NCBI GenBank assembly: GCA_964476835.1 | Contig: CAYZCE010000032.1 | Span: 1 to 16,203, forward strand | Length of the DNA stretch: 16,203 nucleotides | Direction of reading: 5' to 3' | From: PALSA-926 sp964476835 | GTDB lineage: Bacteria; Pseudomonadota; Alphaproteobacteria; Micavibrionales; UBA2020 | Shown: positions 5,847 through 12,683 of the stretch, one piece after another | Layout: each line of letters starts with the position of its first letter | Numbering within the stretch: the stretch's first letter is position 1 | The notes under the pieces: generated by a model | Told to the model about the DNA's origin: nothing | Databases searched by the model: none | What the model saw: the letters and a program-made list of their open reading frames with translations, nothing else | Program-made: the position numbers and the translations under genes

Positions 5847-5852
5847 ATTATA
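5847..5852 (-). promoter_or_regulatory. trmD: TATAAT -10 box of trmD, implying a leaderless mRNA
   Basis: A perfect TATAAT on the minus strand ends seven bases before the trmD ATG, which would place the transcription start at or one base before the start codon. No good -35 box lies at 16-18 bases; a TTGACA exists at 5869-5864 but only 11 bases away. The absence of a ribosome-binding sequence before trmD agrees with a leaderless transcript. Confidence 0.45.
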
Positions 5853-5937
5853 CTCAAGAATTCTGTCAAAACCAGTTGTTTTTTCGGTCTTTTCTGGGTA
5901 AAAAGGACTTCGACTTTTAACGCCCTCGAGGAACCCC

Positions 5938-7752
5938 ATGCACACCTATCGCACCCATACCTGCAACGAGCTCCGCGCCGCACATGCGGGCCAGACCGTC
6001 AAGATCGCCGGCTGGCTGCACCGCAAGCGCGACCATGGCGGCCTCCTCTTCGTCGACCTGCGCGACCACTTTGGCCTGACGCAATGCGTCATCAATACCG
6101 ACAACCCGATTTTCGGCGCCTTCGAGGCGCTGCGCCTCGAGAACGTCGTCTCCATCACCGGCGAGGTCGTGGCGCGCGCGGCGGGCACTGCCAACAAGCA
6201 CCTGCCGACCGGCGAGATCGAGGTGCGCATCAAGTCGTACGAGCTGCTCTCCGCCCCCGTTACCGACATGCTGCCGTTGCAAGTCAACTCCGACGAGCCC
6301 TATGGCGAAGACGTCCGCCTGCGCTACCGCTTCCTCGACCTGCGCCGCAATGCGTTGCACCGCAACATCGTCTTGCGCTCGGAAGTCGTTTCCTCCCTGC
6401 GCCGCCGCATGACGGAGCAGGGCTTCCTCGAATTCCAGACCCCGATCCTGACGGCCTCCAGCCCGGAAGGCGCGCGCGATTTCCTCGTGCCCTCGCGCCT
6501 GCACCCCGGCAAGTTCTACGCCCTGCCGCAGGCGCCGCAGCAGTTCAAGCAGCTGCTGATGATGTCGGGCTTCGACAAGTACTTCCAGATCGCGCCCTGC
6601 TTCCGCGACGAAGATGCGCGCGCCGACCGCACGGCGGGCGAATTCTACCAGCTCGACGTCGAGCGCAGCTTCGTCACGCAAGACGACATCTTCGCCACCA
6701 TGGAGCCGGTGATCTACGGCATGTTCGAGGAATTCTCGAACTTCACCGGCCAGAAATTCGAAGTCTCCAAGCCGCCGTTCCAGCGCATTCCGTATGATGT
6801 CTCGATGCTGAAATACGGCAACGACAAGCCTGACCTGCGCAACCCGCTGGTCATCGCCGACGTCACCGCCATCTTCTCCCGCGCCGACGTCGAGTTCAAG
6901 GCGTTCAAGGGCGTGATCGAGAAGGGCGGCGTCGTGCGCGCCATCCGCGCGCCGAAGGTATCGGATCGTCCGCGCAGCTTCTTCGACAAGCTCAACGACT
7001 GGGCGAAGGGCGAAGGCGCGCCGGGCCTCGGCTACGTCGTATTTGAAGGCGCGGAAGGCAAGGGCCCGATCGCCAAGTTCATCCCGCCCGCCGCGCAGGA
7101 GGAACTCAAGAAGCTCACCGGCGCGGAAGCCGGCGACGCCGTCTTCTTCGTCTGCGACATGGCCGACAAGGCCGCGCCGCTCGCCGGCAAGGCGCGCACC
7201 AAGGTCGGCGAAGAGCTGGAACTGATCGACCGCTCGAAGTTCATCTTCTCGTGGATCGTCGACTTCCCGATGTACGAAATCAACGAACGCACCGGCAAGG
7301 TCGACTTCTCGCACAACCCGTTCTCGATGCCGCAAGGCGGCCTGCATACGCTCAAGACGCAGGACCCGCTGACCATCAAGGCCTTCCAGTACGACTGCGT
7401 GCTGAACGGCATCGAGCTCGCCTCCGGCGGCATCCGCAACCACATCCCGGAAGTCATGGAAAAGGCGTTTGAGATCGCAGGGTACCCGGCGGAAGCCGTC
7501 CGCACCAAGTTCGGCGGCATGTACAACGCGTTCAAGCTGGGCGCACCGCCGCACGGCGGCTGCGCCTTCGGCATCGACCGCATGGTGATGTTCCTCGCCG
7601 ACCAGAAGAACGTGCGCGAAGTCATCGCCTTCCCGATGAACCAGCAGGCGGAAGATTTGCTGATGGGCGCGCCGTCGGAAGCCGAGCCGCACCAACTGCG
7701 CGACGTGCACATCAAGCTCGAGATGCCGAAAGCCATGAAGGCGGTCGGCTGA
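5938..7752 (+). CDS. aspS: Aspartyl-tRNA synthetase, probably non-discriminating (Asp/Asn)
   Basis: This class II synthetase charges tRNA with aspartate. It is 604 residues long, full length for the bacterial type. The anticodon-binding OB fold covers about 1-105, motif 2 is CFRDEDARADRTAGEFYQLD (221-240), the bacterial GAD insertion follows at roughly 290-430, and motif 3 GCAFGIDR is at 541-548. In the anticodon-binding domain H33 sits in RDHGG. The equivalent histidine marks bacterial enzymes that also charge tRNA-Asn with aspartate, for later amidation by GatCAB. A dual role is therefore likely. A GAGGA sequence lies before the ATG. It heads a plus-strand unit with the next gene one base downstream, and is divergent from trmD. 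Confidence 0.97.
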   Translation: MHTYRTHTCNELRAAHAGQTVKIAGWLHRKRDHGGLLFVDLRDHFGLTQCVINTDNPIFGAFEALRLENVVSITGEVVARAAGTANKHLPTGEIEVRIKSYELLSAPVTDMLPLQVNSDEPYGEDVRLRYRFLDLRRNALHRNIVLRSEVVSSLRRRMTEQGFLEFQTPILTASSPEGARDFLVPSRLHPGKFYALPQAPQQFKQLLMMSGFDKYFQIAPCFRDEDARADRTAGEFYQLDVERSFVTQDDIFATMEPVIYGMFEEFSNFTGQKFEVSKPPFQRIPYDVSMLKYGNDKPDLRNPLVIADVTAIFSRADVEFKAFKGVIEKGGVVRAIRAPKVSDRPRSFFDKLNDWAKGEGAPGLGYVVFEGAEGKGPIAKFIPPAAQEELKKLTGAEAGDAVFFVCDMADKAAPLAGKARTKVGEELELIDRSKFIFSWIVDFPMYEINERTGKVDFSHNPFSMPQGGLHTLKTQDPLTIKAFQYDCVLNGIELASGGIRNHIPEVMEKAFEIAGYPAEAVRTKFGGMYNAFKLGAPPHGGCAFGIDRMVMFLADQKNVREVIAFPMNQQAEDLLMGAPSEAEPHQLRDVHIKLEMPKAMKAVG

Positions 7753-7753
7753 C

Positions 7754-8383
7754 ATGGCGAAGGGGCGGCTTACAGCTGCGTTCCTGAAGGCGGTCGGCAA
7801 GTACATGCTTGTCGAGACGAAGCTCGGCATGGCCGACGTCTGCATCGTCTTCGGCAACCCGCACTGCGACCACCTCGCCGCCCATGCCGCCAAGCTTTAT
7901 CATGCGGGCTACACCAAGACGATCGTCGTCTCGGGCAAGCCGGTCACCGGCGACGGCCGTTCCGAAGCGATCCGCATGCGCGACATGCTGGTCAAGTGCG
8001 GCGTGCCCGTTTCCGCCATCCTTGTCGAGGACAAGGCGAGTAATTCCGGCGAGAACGTGCTCTATACGATGCAGTTGCTCAAGGACAAGGGGCTGTTCAA
8101 CGGCATCAACAGCATCATCGCCGTCGGCCATATCCACGCCGCGCGCCGCTTCCTGATGACGCTGGAAAAGCACTGGCCGCAGCCGCTCAAGATGTTCACG
8201 GCCGACAACTGTTTCGCCGCGCCTGTCAGCAAGTGGCACACCGACACCCACTTCCGCGCCATGGTGCTGAGCGAATACGACAAGATACCCGCCTACAAGG
8301 CCAAGGGCTTCATCGCCGAGGTCGACATCGACGCGATCAACAAGCGCGCCAGCGCCCTGCCCAAGCCGCCGCGCCCGCACTAA
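7754..8383 (+). CDS. YdcF-like / DUF218 domain protein
   Basis: A 209-residue member of the YdcF-like (DUF218) superfamily. The Rossmann-like core shows DVCIVFGNP (28-36), the AAHAAKLYHAGYTKTIVVSGK strand-helix-strand (42-62), SEAIRMRDMLVKCGVP (70-85), ILVEDKASNSGENVLYT (89-105, where many relatives have NTxEN) and IIAVGHIHAARRF (121-133). Unlike many DUF218 proteins it has no N-terminal membrane helices, so it looks cytoplasmic. E. coli YdcF binds S-adenosylmethionine and other family members act in envelope or vitamin B12-related steps, so no specific reaction can be assigned. The ATG lies one base after the aspS stop, which points to co-transcription and possibly coupled translation. Confidence 0.85.
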   Translation: MAKGRLTAAFLKAVGKYMLVETKLGMADVCIVFGNPHCDHLAAHAAKLYHAGYTKTIVVSGKPVTGDGRSEAIRMRDMLVKCGVPVSAILVEDKASNSGENVLYTMQLLKDKGLFNGINSIIAVGHIHAARRFLMTLEKHWPQPLKMFTADNCFAAPVSKWHTDTHFRAMVLSEYDKIPAYKAKGFIAEVDIDAINKRASALPKPPRPH

Positions 8384-8411
8384 ATTTTCTTTTTACCCCA
8401 AGGAAGACGCT

Positions 8412-9695
8412 ATGACCGAACAGGCAAGCTATATCGACACTTACTATATCCGCACGCTGGACAAGGAAACCAAATATCCCGCGCTGGCCGGCACTGTTGA
8501 TGCCGACGTCTGCGTGATCGGCGGCGGTTTGGCAGGCCTCAACACGGCGCTCGGCCTGCTGCAACGCGGCAAGTCTGTTGTGCTGATCGAGGGCAAGCGC
8601 ATCGGCTGGGGCGCCTCGGGCCGCAACGCGGGCTTCGTCGCCAAGGGTTATGCGGCAGGCGAGGCGAACCTCGCCAAGAAGCTCGGGCTGGAAAAGGCGC
8701 AAGGCCTTGTCTCCCTCACCAAGAACGCGCGCAAGCTCATCAAGCAGCGCATTGCCGAGTTCAACATCGACTGCGGCCCCGTCATCGACGGCGTGCTGAC
8801 CGTGTCGTACCGCGACCGCGCGGACGAGCTGAAGCGCTACATCGACAAGGCCAACGCCGACTTCGGCCTCGGCTTCGAGTTCTGGCCGCGCGACCGCGTG
8901 CAGGAGCATTGCAAGACCGAAAAGTATTTCGACGGCATCTATTCGCCGAACGACTACCAGTTCAACCCGCTACGCTACGTGCAGGGCCTCGGCCGCGTGA
9001 TCGCGGAAAAGGGCGGCAAGGTGTTCGAGAACTCTCCGGCACTGAAAATCGTCAAGGATGGCGCAGGCTGGAAGGCGGTGACGCCGGAGGGCGCGGTGCG
9101 CGCGCAGCACGTGGTGCTGTGCTGCGCGATCTATTCCGACGGCCTCGACAAGCGCCTCGAGAACGCGATCTTCCCGGTGCAGACCTACATGATGTCGACC
9201 GCCCCGGTGGATGAAAAGATCCTCAAGAGCGCGATCAACACGCGCCATGCCATTTACGACACGCGTTTCTGCAGCGATTATTACCGCGTACTCGAGGGCA
9301 ACCGCATCCTGTGGGGCGGCCGCGTCGGCCTGTGGGCGCATCCCGCCAACATCGCCGAGGCGATGATGGAAGACATGCTGAAAATCTACCCGCAACTGCG
9401 CGGCCATGTGAAGCCCGAGGCTTCGTGGTCGGGCAAGCTCGCCTATGCGCCGCACAAGATGCCGCAGATCGGCCAGTTCGAGCCGGGATACTGGTACAAC
9501 ACCGGCTACGGCGGCCACGGCCTCTGCCCCACGACGGCCGGCGGCGAAGTCGTCGCCAGCGCGATCGCGGAAGGCGACCAGACGTGGAAATCCTTCGCGC
9601 CCTTCGGCGTCTATTACTCCGGCGGGCAGGCAGGCAAATATGCGGCGCAGATGGTTTATCTCTGGTGGCGCCTGCGCGACGCGCTCGATATTTGA
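8412..9695 (+). CDS. FAD-dependent oxidoreductase of the DAO family, gamma-glutamylputrescine oxidase-like
   Basis: This 427-residue flavoprotein belongs to the D-amino-acid oxidase-like (DAO) family. The FAD-binding Rossmann motif VCVIGGGLAGLNTALGL is at 33-49, the ribose-binding acidic residue is E60 in VVLIE, and GWGASGRNAGF (65-75) is typical of the PuuB/OrdL subgroup. Near the C-terminus GYGGHGLCPTTAGGEVVA is the second FAD-contact region. The N-terminal SYIDTYYIRTL resembles the SYW.. start of PuuB-type enzymes. By family it would oxidise an amine or glutamylated amine to an aldehyde with release of ammonia and hydrogen peroxide; the substrate cannot be told from the sequence. AAGGAAG precedes the ATG. 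No other putrescine-pathway gene is nearby. Confidence 0.85.
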   Translation: MTEQASYIDTYYIRTLDKETKYPALAGTVDADVCVIGGGLAGLNTALGLLQRGKSVVLIEGKRIGWGASGRNAGFVAKGYAAGEANLAKKLGLEKAQGLVSLTKNARKLIKQRIAEFNIDCGPVIDGVLTVSYRDRADELKRYIDKANADFGLGFEFWPRDRVQEHCKTEKYFDGIYSPNDYQFNPLRYVQGLGRVIAEKGGKVFENSPALKIVKDGAGWKAVTPEGAVRAQHVVLCCAIYSDGLDKRLENAIFPVQTYMMSTAPVDEKILKSAINTRHAIYDTRFCSDYYRVLEGNRILWGGRVGLWAHPANIAEAMMEDMLKIYPQLRGHVKPEASWSGKLAYAPHKMPQIGQFEPGYWYNTGYGGHGLCPTTAGGEVVASAIAEGDQTWKSFAPFGVYYSGGQAGKYAAQMVYLWWRLRDALDI

Positions 9696-9717
9696 TGAAT
9701 TCAGACGGAGAGCGAAG

Positions 9718-9885
9718 ATGAAAGTAAAGATCAGCCCGCTTGGAAAAGAGATTCTCAGGACGCCGCACCTGAGTGAGATCTTCATGAAATTCTGTCAGGC
9801 GACGGAAGAGGACAAGAAGAATTTTTGTCTCTACAGGGATGAAAAGGGCGTGCTTCAGATGGTTTATAAGAAGTCTCAATTGTAA
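9718..9885 (+). CDS. Small hypothetical protein, 55 residues
   Basis: I do not recognise this protein. It reads MKVKISPLGKEILRTPHLSE, then a helix-like LSEIFMKFCQATEEDKKNF and a strand-like end GVLQMVYKKSQL. It is basic at both ends, has two cysteines (26 and 37), and has no membrane segment. A GGAG sequence seven bases before the ATG supports this start. It lies 22 bases after the oxidoreductase stop, and an eight-codon reading frame bridges the gap. It is probably the last gene of the aspS unit. A strong hairpin follows 15 bases downstream. Confidence 0.6.
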   Translation: MKVKISPLGKEILRTPHLSEIFMKFCQATEEDKKNFCLYRDEKGVLQMVYKKSQL

Positions 9886-9899
9886 CCCGCCAAAAACTT

Positions 9900-9934
9900 G
9901 ACGCCGCCCCGGGCATTCTGTCCGGGGCGGCGTC
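9900..9934. terminator. Strong GC hairpin between convergent genes
   Basis: GACGCCGCCCCGG (9900-9912) pairs perfectly with CCGGGGCGGCGTC (9922-9934) around a nine-base loop. On the minus strand the stem is followed by AAGTTTTTGG, so it should end flgE transcripts. On the plus strand no T tract follows, so termination of the aspS unit would be less efficient or Rho-assisted. Confidence 0.75.
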
Positions 9935-9946
9935 TGTGGTGGGAAT

Positions 9947-9967
9947 CCTGTATTGTCCTTATACAGG
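9947..9967. other. Second small hairpin downstream of flgE
   Basis: CCTGTAT (9947-9953) pairs with ATACAGG (9961-9967) around a seven-base loop. It lies 18 bases past the flgE stop and could protect the mRNA 3' end or support termination with the larger hairpin. There is no T tract of its own. Confidence 0.4.
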
Positions 9968-9984
9968 GGGGGAAGCGTTATCTC

Positions 9985-11910
9985 TTATCTCAGCTGCAGG
10001 AGTTCCTGCATCATCTGGTCAGCGGTCGAGATGACCTTGGTGTTCGCCGAGTAGGCGCGCTGGGTCACGATCATCTTCGAGAACTCGTCGGCCAAGTCCA
10101 CGTTCGAGGCTTCAAGGGCGCCCGAGGCGACGGTGCCGGCGGAACCTTGTCCCGCTTCGCGGAGGTTGTACTCGCCCGAGGTGTCCGACTGGCGGAAGAC
10201 GTTGCCGGAGACTTCGGTCAGGCCGTTGACGTTGGCGAAGGTGGCGACCGCCAGCTTGTAGATCTTCGACGACTGGCCGTTGGAGAACTGAGCGACCACG
10301 TAGCCGTCCTGGTCGATCGAGACCCCGGTGCGGAGGCCCAGCTCGGCGCCGTTCTGGTCGGACGAGATCACGTTGTATTCGCCCGAGAACTGGCTGAAGC
10401 CGGACATATCGAAGTCGATGCTCTGCGGGTCGGCGCCGTTGCCCCAGTTGATGTTGTTGAGGCTGACGAGGGTCTGTCCGCTCAGGTCTTCCGCCGCGTT
10501 CAGGTGGCCCGAGCCGGTGAAGTTGACCGCGCCGGAGTTGACGATGGTGCCGTCGGGCGTGCTGAAGCTGACTTCCCACCAGCCTTCGGTGCTCGGCGTG
10601 CCGTCGGTTGCCGCCAGCATGGTGAGCGGGGTCGCCGTCGAGGTGCCGGCCGCGATGTTGAGGCCTGCGGCCGGGGTGCCGCCGATGGTCAGGTCGCCGT
10701 CGGTGAGGCTCTTGATCACCAGTTTGCCGTTGCTGTCGAGCGAGGCGTTGAAGCTGCCCGTGCCGTTGATCGTCGTGATGACGGCGTCGATGTCGTCGCC
10801 GTTGGCGATGTTGATGGTGACGGGCGTGCCCGCGCCGGTCTGCAGGGTGAAGCTGCTGCCTGCGCCTGCGACGAAGGCGCTGGCGTCAGCTGAGCCGGTG
10901 GCGGTGCCGGCGGTCGGCGGCACATCGGTGCCGGCAACCAGGCCGAGGCCTTCCAGGGGCGGGTGCAACGGGTCGGTCGTGGTGCCGGTCGCGAGGGTGA
11001 CGTCGTTGCCCGGTGCACGCGCCTTGATGGTCAGGTGGCCGTTGGCATCGAGCTGCGCGTAGGCCATCGGGTTGTTGTTGATGTCGGTGATGGCGTTGAT
11101 CTGGTTGATGACGCTCGCCATGTCGCCGTTCATCGTGATGGTGGTGGGGCCGACGTTGCCGACGGTGACCTTGAACGTGTCGGCCGGGTTGAAGCCGTTG
11201 GAAGACAGCGGGCCGGCCATGGCGGAAAGGTTGAGCGTGCCGTTCGCGGTCGCGGTCGGGCTCTCGATCTTCTTGAAATTGACGGCAAGGTCGTGGCCGG
11301 AACCGAGGGAGTCGTAGACCTTGATGCTGCGCGTGAAGTCCGGCGTGAAGGCCGCAGGAACCGGGTAGGTCGACTGCACTTCGCTGGCCTTGAGGTTGAG
11401 CGACAAGCCTGCGGTCGAGGTGGTCGCCGCCGAGTTATTCAGTGCGGCCAGGTTGACCGGCACCAGCGAGGAAATGTCGGCCTGCGACGCGGGCAGGTTG
11501 CCGTTCTGGTCGACCGGCCAGCCTTCGAGATAGTAGCCCGAGGCGTTGCGCAGGATGCCGTTGCTGTCTTCGGAGAAGGAGCCGGCGCGGGTATAGAGCG
11601 CTTCGGAAGAAGTGGAGGTGTCGGGGCGCACGACGAAGAAGCCGTTGCCGGAGAGGGCGATGTCGGTCGCCGAGTTGCTCTGCTGCAAGATGCCTTGCTG
11701 GCTGATGCGCGCAGTCTGGATGGAGCGCACCGAACCGGGGCTGTAAGCGGTGTCGCGGCTCTGGCTGGTGACGACGGAAGCGAAGGACGCGTCGGTGCGT
11801 TTGTAACCGACAGTCGATACGTTCGCGATGTTGTTCGAGATCATCGAGATCGAATCCGACTGTGCAGAGAGGCCGGATACGGCGGTGAAGAGGGAACCGA
11901 AGACTGACAT
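9985..11910 (-). CDS. flgE: Flagellar hook protein FlgE, enlarged
   Basis: FlgE polymerises into the flagellar hook outside the cell. The N-terminal rod/hook signature MSVFGSLFTAVSGLSAQSDS..NNIANVSTVGYKRTDASF (1-43) and the C-terminal ALEASNVDLADEF..QRAYSANTKVI..MMQELLQLR (598-641) are the coiled-coil D0 parts shared by axial proteins. At 641 residues it is far longer than the roughly 400 of the enteric protein. The extra material lies between SIKVYDSLGSGHDLAV (196-210) and EGWWEVSFSTPDG (442-454) and includes two flagellin-IN-like repeats (about 244-307 and 352-411). AGGAG precedes the ATG. A sigma-54 promoter lies just upstream. It is exported by the flagellar type III system without a signal peptide. 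Identification is secure. Confidence 0.96.
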   Translation of the reverse strand: MSVFGSLFTAVSGLSAQSDSISMISNNIANVSTVGYKRTDASFASVVTSQSRDTAYSPGSVRSIQTARISQQGILQQSNSATDIALSGNGFFVVRPDTSTSSEALYTRAGSFSEDSNGILRNASGYYLEGWPVDQNGNLPASQADISSLVPVNLAALNNSAATTSTAGLSLNLKASEVQSTYPVPAAFTPDFTRSIKVYDSLGSGHDLAVNFKKIESPTATANGTLNLSAMAGPLSSNGFNPADTFKVTVGNVGPTTITMNGDMASVINQINAITDINNNPMAYAQLDANGHLTIKARAPGNDVTLATGTTTDPLHPPLEGLGLVAGTDVPPTAGTATGSADASAFVAGAGSSFTLQTGAGTPVTINIANGDDIDAVITTINGTGSFNASLDSNGKLVIKSLTDGDLTIGGTPAAGLNIAAGTSTATPLTMLAATDGTPSTEGWWEVSFSTPDGTIVNSGAVNFTGSGHLNAAEDLSGQTLVSLNNINWGNGADPQSIDFDMSGFSQFSGEYNVISSDQNGAELGLRTGVSIDQDGYVVAQFSNGQSSKIYKLAVATFANVNGLTEVSGNVFRQSDTSGEYNLREAGQGSAGTVASGALEASNVDLADEFSKMIVTQRAYSANTKVISTADQMMQELLQLR

Positions 11911-11967
11911 TGTTTATCTCCTTTTGTGCGTCTGTTGTTGGGTTGAACTCAATTTCGTTTTTATCGT

Positions 11968-11983
11968 TGCAAGGCCCGTGCCA
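11968..11983 (-). promoter_or_regulatory. flgE: Sigma-54 (RpoN) promoter for flgE, full consensus
   Basis: The minus strand reads TTGGCACGGGCCTTGCA (11984 to 11968), an exact match to the TGGCACG-N4-TTGCA consensus with the essential GG and GC doublets 10 bases apart. It begins right after the flgD stop codon. The start site would be near 11957, giving a leader of about 48 bases with a good ribosome-binding sequence. Hook genes under sigma-54 are well known in polar-flagellum hierarchies. Confidence 0.88.
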
Positions 11984-11984
11984 A

Positions 11985-12671
11985 TTACAACGTCGCCTTG
12001 GTGACATCCGACAGCGAAATGGTTTGCGTCGTGTTGTCGAGGATGAGCGAAGTGGAGCCGTCGCTTTCCGACTGGATGCCGGTGACGACCGCGGGCACGA
12101 CGGTGGTCGCCGTCAATGTTTTGCCGGTCGTATCCGCCGCGCCGACGACGAACTTGTAAGTGCCGGCAGGTACTGCGTCGCCGTTGTTGTCGGTGCCATC
12201 CCACGTGAAGGTGTGCGCACCCTTGGTGCCTTCGCCGTCGGCGCCGTCGCGGGAGTAGACGAGGTTGCCGTCCTTGTCGAGCACGCTGAGCTTGACGGTC
12301 GCGGCGTCGCTCGGCAGCGTGTAGTTCATCGTCGCCGCGCTGTTGGAATAGAGGTTGAACTGCGAGCCGCTATGGATGACCTGCAGGCCGATGTAGCTGA
12401 GGCCCAGCGTGGTCTGGCTGTTGGCGGTCAGTGCCTGCAGCTTGGTGAGGTTGTCGTTGGTCTTGATTTGCTGCTCGACCTGCGAGAAGCTGACCAGCTG
12501 GTTGGTGAACTGCGTGCTGTCCATCGGCGAGAGCGGGTCCTGGTTCTTCAGCTGCGTGGTGAGCAGCGTCAGGAACTGGTCGAAGTTCTGGTTCAGCGCC
12601 GCCGTGGAGTTCGCGGTGTCCGAGGTGGGCGTCGTGGCCGGAGGCGTGGTGGATGAAGGGATGGTGGTCAT
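11985..12671 (-). CDS. flgD: Flagellar hook assembly (capping) protein FlgD
   Basis: FlgD forms the cap on which hook subunits assemble and is removed when the hook is complete. The 228-residue protein has a low-complexity Thr/Pro/Ser start, then the FlgD N-terminal signature FDQFLTLLTTQLKNQDPLSP followed by DSTQFTNQLVSFSQVEQQIK (about 30-70). The C-terminal half has the FlgD Ig-like domain with FTWDGTDNNGDAVPAGTYKF. Length is normal. It starts 12 bases after the fliK stop, with GGAG upstream, so fliK and flgD are one transcription unit, and the flgE promoter follows its stop directly. Confidence 0.95.
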   Translation of the reverse strand: MTTIPSSTTPPATTPTSDTANSTAALNQNFDQFLTLLTTQLKNQDPLSPMDSTQFTNQLVSFSQVEQQIKTNDNLTKLQALTANSQTTLGLSYIGLQVIHSGSQFNLYSNSAATMNYTLPSDAATVKLSVLDKDGNLVYSRDGADGEGTKGAHTFTWDGTDNNGDAVPAGTYKFVVGAADTTGKTLTATTVVPAVVTGIQSESDGSTSLILDNTTQTISLSDVTKATL

Positions 12672-12683
12672 GATTGTCTCTCC

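Noticed and set aside
5853..5869. TTGACA as the -35 box for trmD
   Set aside because: It is only 11 bases from the TATAAT box, too close for a normal sigma-70 promoter; no good -10 box lies 16-18 bases downstream of it.
5917..7893. A 658-codon open frame on the minus strand opposite aspS
   Set aside because: It is antisense to a clearly identified synthetase and has the Arg/Ala/Asp/Val-rich composition of a shadow frame. Similar long frames opposite flgE, fliK and the oxidase were rejected for the same reason.
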